The notes beneath the pieces are model-generated. The model did no database searches, had not been told where the DNA came from, and saw nothing but the letters and a program-made list of their open reading frames with translations. Both the position numbers and the translations under genes were made by a program. Shown piece after piece: positions 27,591-38,317 of a DNA stretch of 64,000 nucleotides. Within the stretch, counting starts at the first letter, position 1. Every line of letters begins with the position of its first letter. The stretch comes from Streptococcus oralis (GTDB lineage Bacteria; Bacillota; Bacilli; Lactobacillales; Streptococcaceae): the NCBI RefSeq assembly GCF_019929345.1, contig NZ_JAHZPJ010000004.1, positions 62,001-126,000 of the forward strand. The letters run 5' to 3'.

Positions 27591-30500
27591 TTACTTCTCC
27601 TTCTTTTTGAACAGGAACAATCCTGTCAAGGCGGTTAAAAGACCAAGTAAGAAAGCGGAATCTGTTGCTGTTCCAGTATTTGGCAAGACTGCAGTCTCTT
27701 TTCTTTCTGGAGTCTGTAGCGGTGCATCCGGTTTAGCTTCTTGATTCTGAGGAGAATCAGGCTTGTTAGTTTGATCTTGTGAAGGAATTTCTGGTTTTTC
27801 TTCCTGCACTTGGCTCGCACTAGTCTTGTACACAACTGCATAAACACTCAGTTGACCTGTCATGAATTCGACATAGCGACCTTTTTGTTGGAAAACAAGA
27901 CTATCCACTTGCTGAGCACTTTTAACAGTATAGACAGCTTCAACTTCTTTGTTCGCAGCTAGAGGCAGACTGACAAATACCTTGCCTTTAGGCTGGATTG
28001 GCTGACCATCTTGATCTTCCAGAGTAATATCGTAGGCATCATAAATCTTGCCTTCCAAGTTTTGTGCTTTCACTTTCTTGACTTTCAGACTAACAACTTT
28101 ATCCAGTGTAGCCTTGGTACCAATGACTTGAACCTTGGTAGCTTTATCAGTCAGAATACGCAAATCACTTTCCGGTTTAGATGGTACTGGTGGAGTGCTT
28201 GGTTTTTCTTCCTTACTTCCAATCTCCACGATCTGATCCACTGGAACTTTGGAAACGAAGCTATCTCGAGTCACTCGACCGCTTTCCTTGTCATTCTCAA
28301 TCGTCACTTCAACAAGCGTGGTCTTCTCACCAACCTTGCCTTCTTGGACAACTTTTCGGGTGCCCTTAGGCAATTGCGGATTTTCGCGTTCAGTAGTCTT
28401 GAAGCCAACTTCTTCAGTTACGACATCCAAGCGTGGCTGTTCAACTACAGGGGCTTGAACGCCTTCAGCTGGTGTTACTTGCTCGACTGGTTTACCGATT
28501 TCCACGATTTGATCCACTGGTGCTTTGGAAACGAAGCTATCTCGAGTCACTCGACCGATTTCCTTGCCATTCTCAATTGTCACTTCAACAAGCGTGGTTT
28601 TCTCACCAACCTTGCCTTCTTGGACAACTTTTCGAGTGCCCTTAGGCAACTGTGGATTTTCGCGTTCGACGGTCTTGAAGCCAACTTCTTCAGTTACCAC
28701 ATCCAAGCGTGGCTGTTCAACTACAGGAGCTGGAACGCCTTCAGCTGGTGTCACTTGCGTGACTGGTTTACCGATTTCCACGATCTGATCCACTGGAACT
28801 TTGGAAACGAAGCTATCTCGAGTCACTCGACCGCTTTCCTTACCATTCTCAATCGTCACTTCAACAAGCGTGGTTTTCTCACCAACCTTGCCTTCTTGGA
28901 CAACTTTTCGGGTACCCTTAGGCAATTGCGGATTTTCACGTTCGACGGTCTTGAAGCCAACTTCTTCAGTTACCACATCCAAGCGCGACTGTTCGACTAC
29001 AGGAGCTGGAACGCCTTCAGCTGGTGTCGTCTTGTGAACTGGTGGTGTTGGTGTATCTGGATTAGGTGTCTCAGCTATCTCAGCATGATAGGTAGAAACC
29101 TCATAAAACTCAGGGCGACCACCTTCCCACTTCAATTTAACATCTAATAAGTGGGCGCTGTTAGCGAGCTGGAAGGTTTGGAAACTTGTGGTAACCGCAC
29201 CCAAGTCTTGCCAAGCTGTTTGCCCATCTTTGGAAATGGTTCTTGCCCAAACGTGCGCTGAGCTTCCTGCTGGAATATCTGAAATCAGGCGAACATGATT
29301 TGATTCTGTCTTTTCAGATAGATGGTAAATCAACTCACCGCTGTCTTGGGTCGCCTTGTAACTGCTGAGAATATTTCCATCTGCTATATTATTCTTTTCA
29401 GATGACTTGCTCTCTGTACCCGCACCTTCCACAGTTGGATTATTGACTGACTTAGTGTATTCTCCATTATTGATAACTAACTCTGTAAATCCAACAAAGC
29501 GATGACGATAAGGAGCTGTGTAGAGCACTCGGAGATATTTCGCTGCAGTTGCTTCTGGCAATTCTCCCTCAATATAGCGATTTCCAGGTCGCTGTGAATC
29601 ATGTGTCCAGCCATCAGTTAAGGAGTCATCACGTGCTGGATTTTCCTGACCATCTCCTACTGAAACTACATCTTTCCAGGTCTTGCCATCTGCGCTAACT
29701 TGAATCTTTCCATCACGAAGATAGTTCTGTGTGCCATCTTTAATGTAGGCACGAATCTTCTTAATTTGACGGGTTGCTCCAAGATTGAGAGTCATATGAC
29801 CATCGGTTTGTGGATAATCAGAAAATTCAACATAATTGTTTAAATCACCATCAAAGAGTTGGTCTAGGTTTTTCGCTTTACGAACATCTCCACTACCATA
29901 GTTAGGATCGATACCCATGCTGGTTGACTCAATTGATGTTGGTTGAATTTCCTTAGTAGTCAAGAGCAAGGAAGTCGTTCCAATTGCCTGTTTCTGACCT
30001 GTCTTGTTTTCAAGACGTACATAGCGGACGAGCTGGTGATCCTGTAACTCAGAGGCACTATACCACTCCACCCCATTTGGAGAATAGCGAAGCTGGAGTG
30101 CTTGATTAGCATTCTCACCCAGTTTCAAATCCTCAATTTCATGGAGGCGATCTAGTTTCATTCCAAGATATTGGCCCGCATCTAAAGTTGTTCCAGCTGG
30201 AATATCCATCTCGTAGCGGCCCAATTTTTCATGGACTTGAGTAGTCTTGAGTTGTTCAACATCAGTGTCTGTGTATTGGTCTGTTCCAGTCTCTGACTCG
30301 ACAGATAGGTTGCCAATTCGCCACCAGAAATTAGTCTTTTGCGTATTTCTAACGCGTACATAACGGATATTCTGATTGGTTTCAACTTCTTTGCTTTGCT
30401 CACCTGTTAAGTTGGCTACCGTTGTCCAGTTTTGTCCGTCAGTAGAGACTTCGATGACACCAGCTGCTAGCTTATCTGTCACTCCTTGTACCAAACGAAT

Positions 30501-33500
30501 CTTCTTGACTGTTTGTTGAGAACCAAGATCCAACTGTACCCAAGCATCTACCGGGGTTGTATCTCTTTCTCCATTTGCTGTTGAAGAACTTGCCAACATT
30601 GCTTCTGTGCTATCACTATTGTCAGTCATCTTGGCAGCCGTTGTATTGAGTTTATAGACCAGATTTGGACTGATGGTAATACTTCCAGCTTTCTTCTTGG
30701 CATTTTCAAGAGGACGGTTAACTGCGATTTCACGGACTGCAAACCAAGTATTGTCTCGTTCTTCTGTCGCAACCATTCGAATACCTTTGGCCTTGATGTC
30801 AAGATTATCTAAGGTAATCTCAGACTCATTGCCGACATAGTTACCTTGAGGAAGGGCAGTCCACTCACCCGCTTCATTTAGGTATTCAATCTTGGCCTTG
30901 TTAAAGGTGTCTTTCAGATTGCTGACAGCTCCCATAGCAAAGCTCAATTTCTTGATAGAAACAGGCTTATTGAACTGGAGTCCAACATAATCACCAGCGC
31001 TAATTCTGGTTGGATTTTTAAAGATAATCTGAGTAGACAAGTCTCCGTCCAAGACCTGAGTCAAATCTCCTTCACCACCTGTACGATTAGTAATGAAGGT
31101 CGTTACAACTTTATCTGGGTTCAGTTCTTTTTCGATCTCCTTGGCCAGATATTCTTTAAGGTTAAGGATAAATGGACGGATATGCTGTACACCTAGCTCA
31201 GCATTTTCGTAATGGTCAACATACCAGAAAGAATGTTTCTTAGATTGCTCATAATCTTTCAAGCCCTTGTAGTAATTATTCCAAAGGCCGTCAGCATTTT
31301 TACTACCAATAAATTCAGTAGCTGTCAAGAGAGCATCTAAGGCATTCATCTGGTCAATGGTATTGTCAAGCCAGTACTTAATCTGCTCACGCATCTGTTC
31401 ATTTCCTGATGCTTTATAGGTCTCAGCTGCAGCTTTTAGCTTAGCAAATTCTGCCTTCAACTCTTTGCGCTCAGCTGAGACATCTTGACCTGCTTTCAGC
31501 TTGCTCATGAAGTTTGTCAGTTTCGGAGCTAGCTCTACAGACTCTTCTAGCTTCACAACACGATTATCCATATGTTGGTTAATCATGTGCTTACCTAGCT
31601 CACGGAAGGCTGCAGATTCTTTGGTCTCTGTGAAACGACCTGTTTCTGCAAAGTTGAAAGCTATATCATTAACAGCTTTGGCTTCTGCCTCATTCTTCCA
31701 GATATTCCAGCTGTACTCTGCAGCTGAGAAGAGAGCAATTTTAGATGGTTCTGATTGTTGCATTGGATTGAGCATGACCCCACCGATTAGGCTTGGATCC
31801 ACACCAGGGTGTAGGAATTTCTCACCACCACCCAAGATAAGGTGTTGTTTAGAATTATCTGTACACGGCCAGTTGATCCAAAGTTGAACAGGACGATATG
31901 GTTGACCAGATGCCTCTATATTTTGCTTAAGTTGAGTCAAGAAGTTTTCAGAAACTTCACCCCAAATCTTTCCTCCTGTCAGAGTCATAATGCTACTTTT
32001 CGGAAGATTACGGTTTAGGGAACGCAATTCGTCTTCCCGACCATTGCCCCAATACTGACTTGGAACAAAGATCATCTCTTTCTTCAAGCCCGGATAAGTC
32101 GCTTGTTTTTCAGTCAACCAATCGGTCATATCTTTCATCAAGCGGTTATAACTTTCATAACCACCATAAGGCTGAGCTGCATCATCTGCAAGGATACCAA
32201 ACTCACGAACGCCGACGTCCAGTAACTGGGTAAATTTAGCCTTGATTGCATTCAAGTCTTCTTGGTAAACCGTCTCGTTTTGGAAGCGAATTCGACTATT
32301 CATAAATGGATGAATGGTCCAAACATAACGAGTCTTGTTTTCGTTCCCCACCTTAGCGAGCTGACGGATTTCTTCTAGTTTTTCTTTTGGATAAAGCTCT
32401 CTCCACTTGCTGTTATGATATGGGTCATCTTTTGGTGCGAAGAAATACTGGGTCAGTTTCAAATCACCACCGTAACGCATCAAGGCCGCACGATCTTCGT
32501 TGGACCATGGGTTACCATAATAGCCTTCGATAAAGCCACGATTCTTCACATCTGCATAGTCTTCAACATTGACCTCACGCAGAACTGGAGCAGAGCTATC
32601 ATTTAGCATATGCTTGAGTGTTGTTAGTCCATAGAAGACAGCATCTGTATCTTTTCCGACAATGGAAATTTGCTGACCTTTAACCACTAATGAATAAGCA
32701 TCAATCTTATCAAATAGTCCTTGGTTGACAGACTCTGTTTTCTGAGCTTCTTCCGCTTTTGAGCCAGTCTGGTGAACTCCCAGATAGATATTAGTTGCTC
32801 CAGCTTCGGCTGTCTTACCAGTAGTATAGGAGATATTGCTATTTTGCAAAATAGACTTGAGTCGATTACGAGTATAAATATCAACTTGCTCACCAATTAC
32901 CAAATGAACTTTCTTATCTAGACGTACCAAGCCATCGCCATAAGTAACCTTATGAGGAGTTGGGAAAATCTTATACTGTTTCTTAAGGTATTCTTGGCTT
33001 CTCAAAGCTGCTTCTACTACACTTGGATCTGCTGGTTTTTTAGCGATAAAGGTATCTTCCAATTCAACAGTTCCGTCATCTTTCGGAGCTGGAGTTTCGG
33101 GTTTTGGATCTGGTTTTGGTGCTGGTGGTGTAGCAGGCTCATCTGATGTAGCTATTGGTTTCAAAAGATTGATTTCAGCTGCACTAGCATATCCTTCTAC
33201 TCCCTGTAGAATCTTCAACTGGATTGTATCCGTTTCGACAGCTTCAAAGTTTGCAATCTTTTCAGCTGCATTATTATCCCAAGTACCTTCAGCTACCTTA
33301 ACCAATTGATCAGCCTTTTTAGCATAGATTTCATATTTAGTCACAAGACCATTTCCGCCACCTGGACGAGGAAGATAAGTCAAAGCATTTACAGCTGTCG
33401 CTTGCTTCAAGGTCATAGTAACCGTATAAGACGGATCCTTCTTCGTCCAATGTGAATGCCAGAAGGTTGCAGGATTGCCATCAAAGGCTTTAGAAACAGC

Positions 33501-36500
33501 TCCTTCTGTCGCATTTCCTGGTAGTTGCTCACTGCTTGCCTCCACACGGGCAATCTGATTCTGTGCAATCAAACGTGGATTGACAAATGGCTTATCAGAC
33601 AAGCTGAGATTGTGCAAAGTACCTTCAAAACCTCCGATTTTTTCAAGAGGTAGGACAAGACTTGTGTGAGCCAATCTCGGGTGAGCTGGGTTAGCAATAC
33701 GATTAATCTTTTCACCATTGACATAGAGCTCAGTTGACTGAGGTTTGGTGACAAAGACTAGCTCATAGCGTTTACCTTTTTCCAATGTCTTATCAAACTG
33801 AATATGGTGTTGCTCAAACTTATAGGCTACTTTACCTGACTCATCAGACAAATAGAGCTTGTTCCCCTCACTAGAAGCTAACTCCTGCACACCGTCACCT
33901 GTAACCGTCACATCAACTTTTAAGACGTGACTTGGACCGACGTTCCCAATGGCATTTTCAATCTTGCTTTCTTTATTGAAGACCAGGCCTTTAGTGCTTT
34001 GTGTGATGTTTTCTGCATCGTAACGCTTGATTGTCTTTGGATTAATTTCATAGGTCTCAGTATCATCAATCTTGTACTCTGGATTGCTACCTGGTGCATA
34101 AACATAGTCTGCGTGTGGTAAGGTTCTTCCTGCAAAGTTGTTAGCAGCCCGGTTTGATCCCCATGTCTTTTCAGCAGTAACTCTTGTTGCTTCAAAGAAG
34201 CGCTTGAAAATATCATAAGAAGTCATGCCTGTTTCGTGGAGATCAATATTATCATTCCAAACAGCATGTCCACCACCCAAGATATGAGGGTTTGAAGCCG
34301 CTAATTTTGGACCATTTCCTGCTGTCGTAAAATCATTTGGTGTCCAACGATTATATTGATACTCATAAGAAGAGTAATCACCATATGCTCCTTGCTGGTT
34401 ATTACCATTTGGCACACTGTAAGTCGGAACATCAGTAATATTGATAATTTTAGCACCAGCCTTCAAAGCCGCTTGGGGATGTTGCCATCCTAGACTCCAG
34501 ATATCCACTTCGACATCCTTCAAATCAACTGGGGTTTGACCACTCTTACGGCTAAGTGAACCCCAAATTCGTGGTGTATAACCCTTACCTTTAATGTAGG
34601 TAATCAAATCATTGACATAACGACGATAGTTTTCATTGTTGCCATAGTACTCATCTGTTCCGATGTGAATCGTCTTAACTCCACGAAGCGGTGCATCCTT
34701 ACCATCCAGCAATTTATCATAAACAGACTTGACAAAGCGCAATGTTTCATCATAATTCTTGTCCAAATCAAGCATCGCAACACGCTCTACATTGTGCTTA
34801 TTCGGACTTAGCTGTCCTTTATACATCAAGTCTGGACGAACCTTCACAAATGATAAAGCATGCCCCGGTGTATCAATTTCTGGCACCAAGTTGATTCCTA
34901 GCTCATCAGCCAAAGCGATGAGTCTTTGCATTTCATCTTTGGTATAGTGTTGCTTAGAAGTCAAAGGCACACCATTGTCACCGACAATATCTGTCTGTAA
35001 ACGGAAACCTGTATCTGCATGATTGAGCACATACTCAATTTCCTGCTCCTTGGTCAGATGTTTACCTGCTAAGTGCTCCTTGAGGAAGATATAGTTATCA
35101 TTCAAATGCAACTGCAAGTCATTCATCTTGTAGTAAGCCATGTTTAGCATAATGTCCACAAGAGTATCATAAGGAATAAACTTACGACCAGTATCTAGCA
35201 TAAATCCACGGTGGCTGAAACTTGGAAAGTCTCGAATTTCACCATTTTGGATATTTTCTTGCCCCATTTGAAGTAAGGTTCGAGTAGCATAAAAGGCACC
35301 TTTATTGGTCTGCGCTTCAATGGTAAAGACATTATCACGAATCGTAATACCATAGCCTTCTTCACCATAGCCCTTGTCCGTTACCTTTTTAAACTCAATA
35401 CGATGCGCGGAAGTACTGTCTCCCTTGGCAAGCTCTAAACCTCGAGAAATCAAATCATTGGCATAGAAATTAGCTGCCTTGTCAAATCCTGAATCTCCAA
35501 CAGATAGAACGGTATCTTCCAAAATAGAAGAACGTCCTTCCTCACCATGCCATTGCTGAACAGTTGGAGCCACTGTTGGTTTGTCTCCAACTCCCTCATC
35601 TGCATAGCGACCAGGAACTCTAACTTCAAATTCCTTGGTAATGGTTTGGCCTTCATGCACTTGTTGCAAAGAAACTTTAACTGTCTGCTCTGTTAAAGGC
35701 TGGTGGATTTTATTATTCAGATCAATCACACCTGTTTTATTGCTACCAACTAAGCTAACTTTACCTGGTAATTCAGGTAAAACAAGTGAATGTCCATCTT
35801 GAGCCAAAGTCAGTGACTCTACTTGGTTAAGATTTGTTACCTTATCTGGTTCTGGAATGTTAGAATAAGCTCGTATTTCCTGAATACCGACATTGCGCCA
35901 GCGCATACTACCTTCAGTGTATTTTGTGATTTCCAATTTGAGATATTTGGCTTCAATCGGAGCATCCAAGTTGACTCTTTCGTCTAAAACCGGTTGACCA
36001 TCTTTTTCATAAGCCAACTTCCACTTACGTGTCGCTTCCTCTTCATTGATAGCTTCAGCTGTAGCATAGTATAATTTCCATCCTTGAATGTTTGGATCGT
36101 TCGGCTGTCCTGTTCTCTGTCTACGATCCCAATCGATCTCAATTCGTTTGACTGATGTCACTTTATCTAGTGTCATAGTCAACTGAGGATTGACTACATC
36201 CTTATCTGTCGCCCAACGACTAGTACTATCTCCATCAACTGCCTTATCAGCAGTAAAAGAAGTGTTTTGTTCGTGATTGGATGCGCTTACACGAACATTT
36301 AATAAATGATTGATATCAGGGGTCTTTTCCACTTCTGTTGTTGGTGCAGTTGTTGCTGATTCTGGATGAGTTGGTTCATTGCTAACCTTAGGTTGAGCTG
36401 GTTTAGGTGAAGTCGCTTCCGCAGATGCTTCGGAAGTTGGTTCATGACCTTCTGTACTTGGAGTATCATTTCCCCCCGCCTCTGCTTTAGCTAGTTTATC

Positions 36501-36734
36501 AGCTAAATCTGCTGGCAATTCATCTAAGGGTTGAATCTTCTCTACCGCCCCCGAAGCAGTCTCATCAGTCTCAGTCGCCGAACTAGCACTCGAAACAGGA
36601 CTTGTAGGAGTAACTTCTGCAGCTGCAGCTAGTTGGGAACTGAATAACATAGTTCCTATCACAACAGAGCACACTCCTACAGCATATTTCCGAATGCTAT
36701 AGGTAGATTTTTTTTCAAAAAATCTCTTATCCAT
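27591..36734 (-). CDS. 3047-residue YSIRK/LPXTG multimodular glycosidase with GH20 and GH84 catalytic domains
   Basis: Giant wall-anchored exo-hexosaminidase. YSIRK signal (YSIRKYAVGVCSVVIGTM); low-complexity linker to ~140; F5/8-type discoidin domain (~145-290); GH20 helper region and GH20 barrel (~505-860, RGFMLDTGRKF, active Asp-Glu in HIGTDEYYG at ~695); a LamG-like lectin domain (~900-1050); second discoidin (~1060-1190); GH84 helper plus barrel (~1260-1680, GFIEGYYGNPWS and catalytic Asp pair in LADDAAQ at ~1516); a helical segment; at least three more discoidin-like domains (~1875-2430); three 92-residue G5 units (~2570-2835); a beta-rich domain; LPNTG (~3014). GH20 and GH84 both release terminal beta-GlcNAc/GalNAc, so it should trim host glycans at the surface. 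A cre-like site lies just before the start codon. Confidence 0.93.
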   Translation of the reverse strand: MDKRFFEKKSTYSIRKYAVGVCSVVIGTMLFSSQLAAAAEVTPTSPVSSASSATETDETASGAVEKIQPLDELPADLADKLAKAEAGGNDTPSTEGHEPTSEASAEATSPKPAQPKVSNEPTHPESATTAPTTEVEKTPDINHLLNVRVSASNHEQNTSFTADKAVDGDSTSRWATDKDVVNPQLTMTLDKVTSVKRIEIDWDRRQRTGQPNDPNIQGWKLYYATAEAINEEEATRKWKLAYEKDGQPVLDERVNLDAPIEAKYLKLEITKYTEGSMRWRNVGIQEIRAYSNIPEPDKVTNLNQVESLTLAQDGHSLVLPELPGKVSLVGSNKTGVIDLNNKIHQPLTEQTVKVSLQQVHEGQTITKEFEVRVPGRYADEGVGDKPTVAPTVQQWHGEEGRSSILEDTVLSVGDSGFDKAANFYANDLISRGLELAKGDSTSAHRIEFKKVTDKGYGEEGYGITIRDNVFTIEAQTNKGAFYATRTLLQMGQENIQNGEIRDFPSFSHRGFMLDTGRKFIPYDTLVDIMLNMAYYKMNDLQLHLNDNYIFLKEHLAGKHLTKEQEIEYVLNHADTGFRLQTDIVGDNGVPLTSKQHYTKDEMQRLIALADELGINLVPEIDTPGHALSFVKVRPDLMYKGQLSPNKHNVERVAMLDLDKNYDETLRFVKSVYDKLLDGKDAPLRGVKTIHIGTDEYYGNNENYRRYVNDLITYIKGKGYTPRIWGSLSRKSGQTPVDLKDVEVDIWSLGWQHPQAALKAGAKIINITDVPTYSVPNGNNQQGAYGDYSSYEYQYNRWTPNDFTTAGNGPKLAASNPHILGGGHAVWNDNIDLHETGMTSYDIFKRFFEATRVTAEKTWGSNRAANNFAGRTLPHADYVYAPGSNPEYKIDDTETYEINPKTIKRYDAENITQSTKGLVFNKESKIENAIGNVGPSHVLKVDVTVTGDGVQELASSEGNKLYLSDESGKVAYKFEQHHIQFDKTLEKGKRYELVFVTKPQSTELYVNGEKINRIANPAHPRLAHTSLVLPLEKIGGFEGTLHNLSLSDKPFVNPRLIAQNQIARVEASSEQLPGNATEGAVSKAFDGNPATFWHSHWTKKDPSYTVTMTLKQATAVNALTYLPRPGGGNGLVTKYEIYAKKADQLVKVAEGTWDNNAAEKIANFEAVETDTIQLKILQGVEGYASAAEINLLKPIATSDEPATPPAPKPDPKPETPAPKDDGTVELEDTFIAKKPADPSVVEAALRSQEYLKKQYKIFPTPHKVTYGDGLVRLDKKVHLVIGEQVDIYTRNRLKSILQNSNISYTTGKTAEAGATNIYLGVHQTGSKAEEAQKTESVNQGLFDKIDAYSLVVKGQQISIVGKDTDAVFYGLTTLKHMLNDSSAPVLREVNVEDYADVKNRGFIEGYYGNPWSNEDRAALMRYGGDLKLTQYFFAPKDDPYHNSKWRELYPKEKLEEIRQLAKVGNENKTRYVWTIHPFMNSRIRFQNETVYQEDLNAIKAKFTQLLDVGVREFGILADDAAQPYGGYESYNRLMKDMTDWLTEKQATYPGLKKEMIFVPSQYWGNGREDELRSLNRNLPKSSIMTLTGGKIWGEVSENFLTQLKQNIEASGQPYRPVQLWINWPCTDNSKQHLILGGGEKFLHPGVDPSLIGGVMLNPMQQSEPSKIALFSAAEYSWNIWKNEAEAKAVNDIAFNFAETGRFTETKESAAFRELGKHMINQHMDNRVVKLEESVELAPKLTNFMSKLKAGQDVSAERKELKAEFAKLKAAAETYKASGNEQMREQIKYWLDNTIDQMNALDALLTATEFIGSKNADGLWNNYYKGLKDYEQSKKHSFWYVDHYENAELGVQHIRPFILNLKEYLAKEIEKELNPDKVVTTFITNRTGGEGDLTQVLDGDLSTQIIFKNPTRISAGDYVGLQFNKPVSIKKLSFAMGAVSNLKDTFNKAKIEYLNEAGEWTALPQGNYVGNESEITLDNLDIKAKGIRMVATEERDNTWFAVREIAVNRPLENAKKKAGSITISPNLVYKLNTTAAKMTDNSDSTEAMLASSSTANGERDTTPVDAWVQLDLGSQQTVKKIRLVQGVTDKLAAGVIEVSTDGQNWTTVANLTGEQSKEVETNQNIRYVRVRNTQKTNFWWRIGNLSVESETGTDQYTDTDVEQLKTTQVHEKLGRYEMDIPAGTTLDAGQYLGMKLDRLHEIEDLKLGENANQALQLRYSPNGVEWYSASELQDHQLVRYVRLENKTGQKQAIGTTSLLLTTKEIQPTSIESTSMGIDPNYGSGDVRKAKNLDQLFDGDLNNYVEFSDYPQTDGHMTLNLGATRQIKKIRAYIKDGTQNYLRDGKIQVSADGKTWKDVVSVGDGQENPARDDSLTDGWTHDSQRPGNRYIEGELPEATAAKYLRVLYTAPYRHRFVGFTELVINNGEYTKSVNNPTVEGAGTESKSSEKNNIADGNILSSYKATQDSGELIYHLSEKTESNHVRLISDIPAGSSAHVWARTISKDGQTAWQDLGAVTTSFQTFQLANSAHLLDVKLKWEGGRPEFYEVSTYHAEIAETPNPDTPTPPVHKTTPAEGVPAPVVEQSRLDVVTEEVGFKTVERENPQLPKGTRKVVQEGKVGEKTTLVEVTIENGKESGRVTRDSFVSKVPVDQIVEIGKPVTQVTPAEGVPAPVVEQPRLDVVTEEVGFKTVERENPQLPKGTRKVVQEGKVGEKTTLVEVTIENGKEIGRVTRDSFVSKAPVDQIVEIGKPVEQVTPAEGVQAPVVEQPRLDVVTEEVGFKTTERENPQLPKGTRKVVQEGKVGEKTTLVEVTIENDKESGRVTRDSFVSKVPVDQIVEIGSKEEKPSTPPVPSKPESDLRILTDKATKVQVIGTKATLDKVVSLKVKKVKAQNLEGKIYDAYDITLEDQDGQPIQPKGKVFVSLPLAANKEVEAVYTVKSAQQVDSLVFQQKGRYVEFMTGQLSVYAVVYKTSASQVQEEKPEIPSQDQTNKPDSPQNQEAKPDAPLQTPERKETAVLPNTGTATDSAFLLGLLTALTGLFLFKKKEK
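28224..29028 (-). repeat. Three 276-bp repeats encoding G5-type domains
   Basis: Near-identical 92-codon units (PAEGVPAPVVEQ ... EVGFKT.ERENPQLPKGTRKVV ... VPVDQIVEIGKP), the last one slightly shortened. High nucleotide identity suggests recent duplication or gene conversion. Confidence 0.9.
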
Positions 36735-36758
36735 TTTCCTTTTCTCCTCCTAAAAATG

Positions 36759-36772
36759 AGTAAGCGCTTTCA
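36759..36772 (-). promoter_or_regulatory. CcpA-type cre site before the giant glycosidase gene
   Basis: Minus-strand TGAAAGCGCTTACT matches 13 of 14 positions of cre (TGWAANCGNTNWCA). It sits ~25 bp upstream of the ATG, downstream of the likely promoter, so carbon catabolite repression by roadblock is inferred. Confidence 0.7.
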
Positions 36773-36823
36773 ATAACGCATTTTATATATTATTATCTCT
36801 AATATGCAACCCTTCCCTAAAAA

Positions 36824-36829
36824 TGTCAA
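36824..36829 (-). promoter_or_regulatory. Probable -35 of the giant glycosidase gene
   Basis: Minus-strand TTGACA. The -10 is less clear: CATATT at 17 bp or TATTAG at 19 bp. The rest of the 36735-37044 gap shows no gene. Confidence 0.45.
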
Positions 36830-37044
36830 GTCTTTTTATAAAAAAATTTAAAGTTTCTAATTAACTCAAGTATCAAACATTCTAGAGAGTAGCTAACGTT
36901 TTTTGATTTCTTATATGCCTCTCAAAGAAATCTTGATATTACTGAGCACTATCTCTAATAAACTTATCAAATATCACACTAGCATAGAGATTAGTTTACT
37001 TGTCTGAGACCTTACAGCGTGAGACGGATTAATACACATATAAC

Positions 37045-37073
37045 AAAAAGACTCTCCGAAAACTCGGAAAGCC
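37045..37073 (-). terminator. Second hairpin downstream of rpmA
   Basis: Minus-strand CT-T-TCCGA / TCGGA-G-AG hairpin followed by TCTTTTTG, ~75 bp beyond the rpmA stop. Confidence 0.6.
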
Positions 37074-37124
37074 TTATTTAATGCTACTTCTAGCTTCCTC
37101 GCCTTTACATTTCAAGGCTCGGGA

Positions 37125-37149
37125 TAAAAAGGTTCACTGGACCTTTTTA
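37125..37149 (-). terminator. Terminator of the rplU-prp-rpmA operon
   Basis: AAAAAGGT / ACCTTTTT perfect 8-bp arms with 7-nt loop overlapping the rpmA stop codon. Confidence 0.75.
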
Positions 37150-37440
37150 TTTTGCGATTGGGTAAACAGAAACTTGTTTTTTATCGCGACCTTTACGTTC
37201 AAAGCGTACTACGCCTTCAACTTTAGCGAACAAAGTATCGTCTCCACCACGTCCAACGTTTACACCTGGGTAGATGTGTGTACCACGTTGACGGTAAAGG
37301 ATTGATCCACCTGTTACAGTTTGTCCGTCAGCTGCTTTAGCCCCAAGACGTTTCGCTTGTGAATCACGTCCGTTTGATGTAGAACCTCCACCTTTTTTGT
37401 GGGCGAAAAGTTGCAAGTTGTTAAGAGTCATTTTTAACAT
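37147..37440 (-). CDS. rpmA: 50S ribosomal protein L27
   Basis: Ribosomal protein of 97 residues reaching the peptidyl-transferase centre. It carries the Firmicutes N-terminal extension [12 protein letters not shown] before AHKKGGGST, which must be cut off between Phe12 and Ala13 by Prp, encoded just upstream. The [11 protein letters not shown] and [10 protein letters not shown] motifs are intact. Third gene of rplU-prp-rpmA. Confidence 0.98.
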   Translation of the reverse strand: MLKMTLNNLQLFAHKKGGGSTSNGRDSQAKRLGAKAADGQTVTGGSILYRQRGTHIYPGVNVGRGGDDTLFAKVEGVVRFERKGRDKKQVSVYPIAK

Positions 37441-37456
37441 AATGTTTTCCTCCGTG

Positions 37457-37810
<354 letters not shown>

Positions 37811-37816
37811 TTAAAA

Positions 37817-38131
37817 TTAAGCGTTGATCGCGTTGATGACAACTTTTGTATATGGTTGACGGTGACCTTGTTTACGGTGGCTACCTTTTTTAGGTTTGTA
37901 CTTGTAAGTAACAACTTTCTTTTGTTTTCCTTGCTTTTCAACAGTTCCAACTACAGTAGCTCCAGCAACAAGTGGAGTTCCGACAACAGTGTTTTCACCA
38001 CCAACAAGAACAACTTCGTTAAAAGTAACTTCTTGACCAGCTTCAACGTTCAATTTTTCAACGTAGATTGCTTGACCAACTTCAACTTTAACTTGTTTTC
38101 CGCCAGTTTTGATAATTGCGTATGTGCTCAT
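37817..38131 (-). CDS. rplU: 50S ribosomal protein L21
   Basis: Ribosomal protein of 104 residues; starts [17 protein letters not shown] and has the C-terminal [20 protein letters not shown]-binding segment. First gene of the operon behind a structured leader. Confidence 0.98.
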   Translation of the reverse strand: MSTYAIIKTGGKQVKVEVGQAIYVEKLNVEAGQEVTFNEVVLVGGENTVVGTPLVAGATVVGTVEKQGKQKKVVTYKYKPKKGSHRKQGHRQPYTKVVINAINA

Positions 38132-38266
38132 TATGCACCTCCTATGATTTTTAGGGTTTCCCCGTGTTTTTGTGAAGACTCGCCTAGCATCGTGGGACGA
38201 ACCACTTCTGTCTCACAGAGTGAGCAACGATGTTCGTGCGGTTGCACAGGATTGTGCATAGTCAAC
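38132..38266 (-). promoter_or_regulatory. L21 leader RNA (ribosomal protein autoregulatory element)
   Basis: Structured ~135-nt leader between promoter and rplU. It contains GCACAATCCTGTGC and GTGAGACAGAAG-type helices and a long distal pairing. Position and size fit the Firmicutes L21 leader, presumably bound by L21. Structure judged by eye only. Confidence 0.6.
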
Positions 38267-38272
38267 TATTCA

Positions 38273-38301
38273 AGTATAGCATATCTTCTTTTTTCTTACA
38301 A
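38273..38301 (-). promoter_or_regulatory. Promoter of the rplU operon
   Basis: Minus-strand TTGTAA (38296-38301), 17-bp spacer, TATACT (38273-38278). Confidence 0.75.
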
Positions 38302-38317
38302 GCGAAATCAATCAAAT

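Noticed and set aside
28011..29147. Long plus-strand open frame opposite the G5 region
   Set aside because: It is a shadow of the three minus-strand G5 repeats; no ribosome binding site, and its product merely mirrors the repeat pattern.
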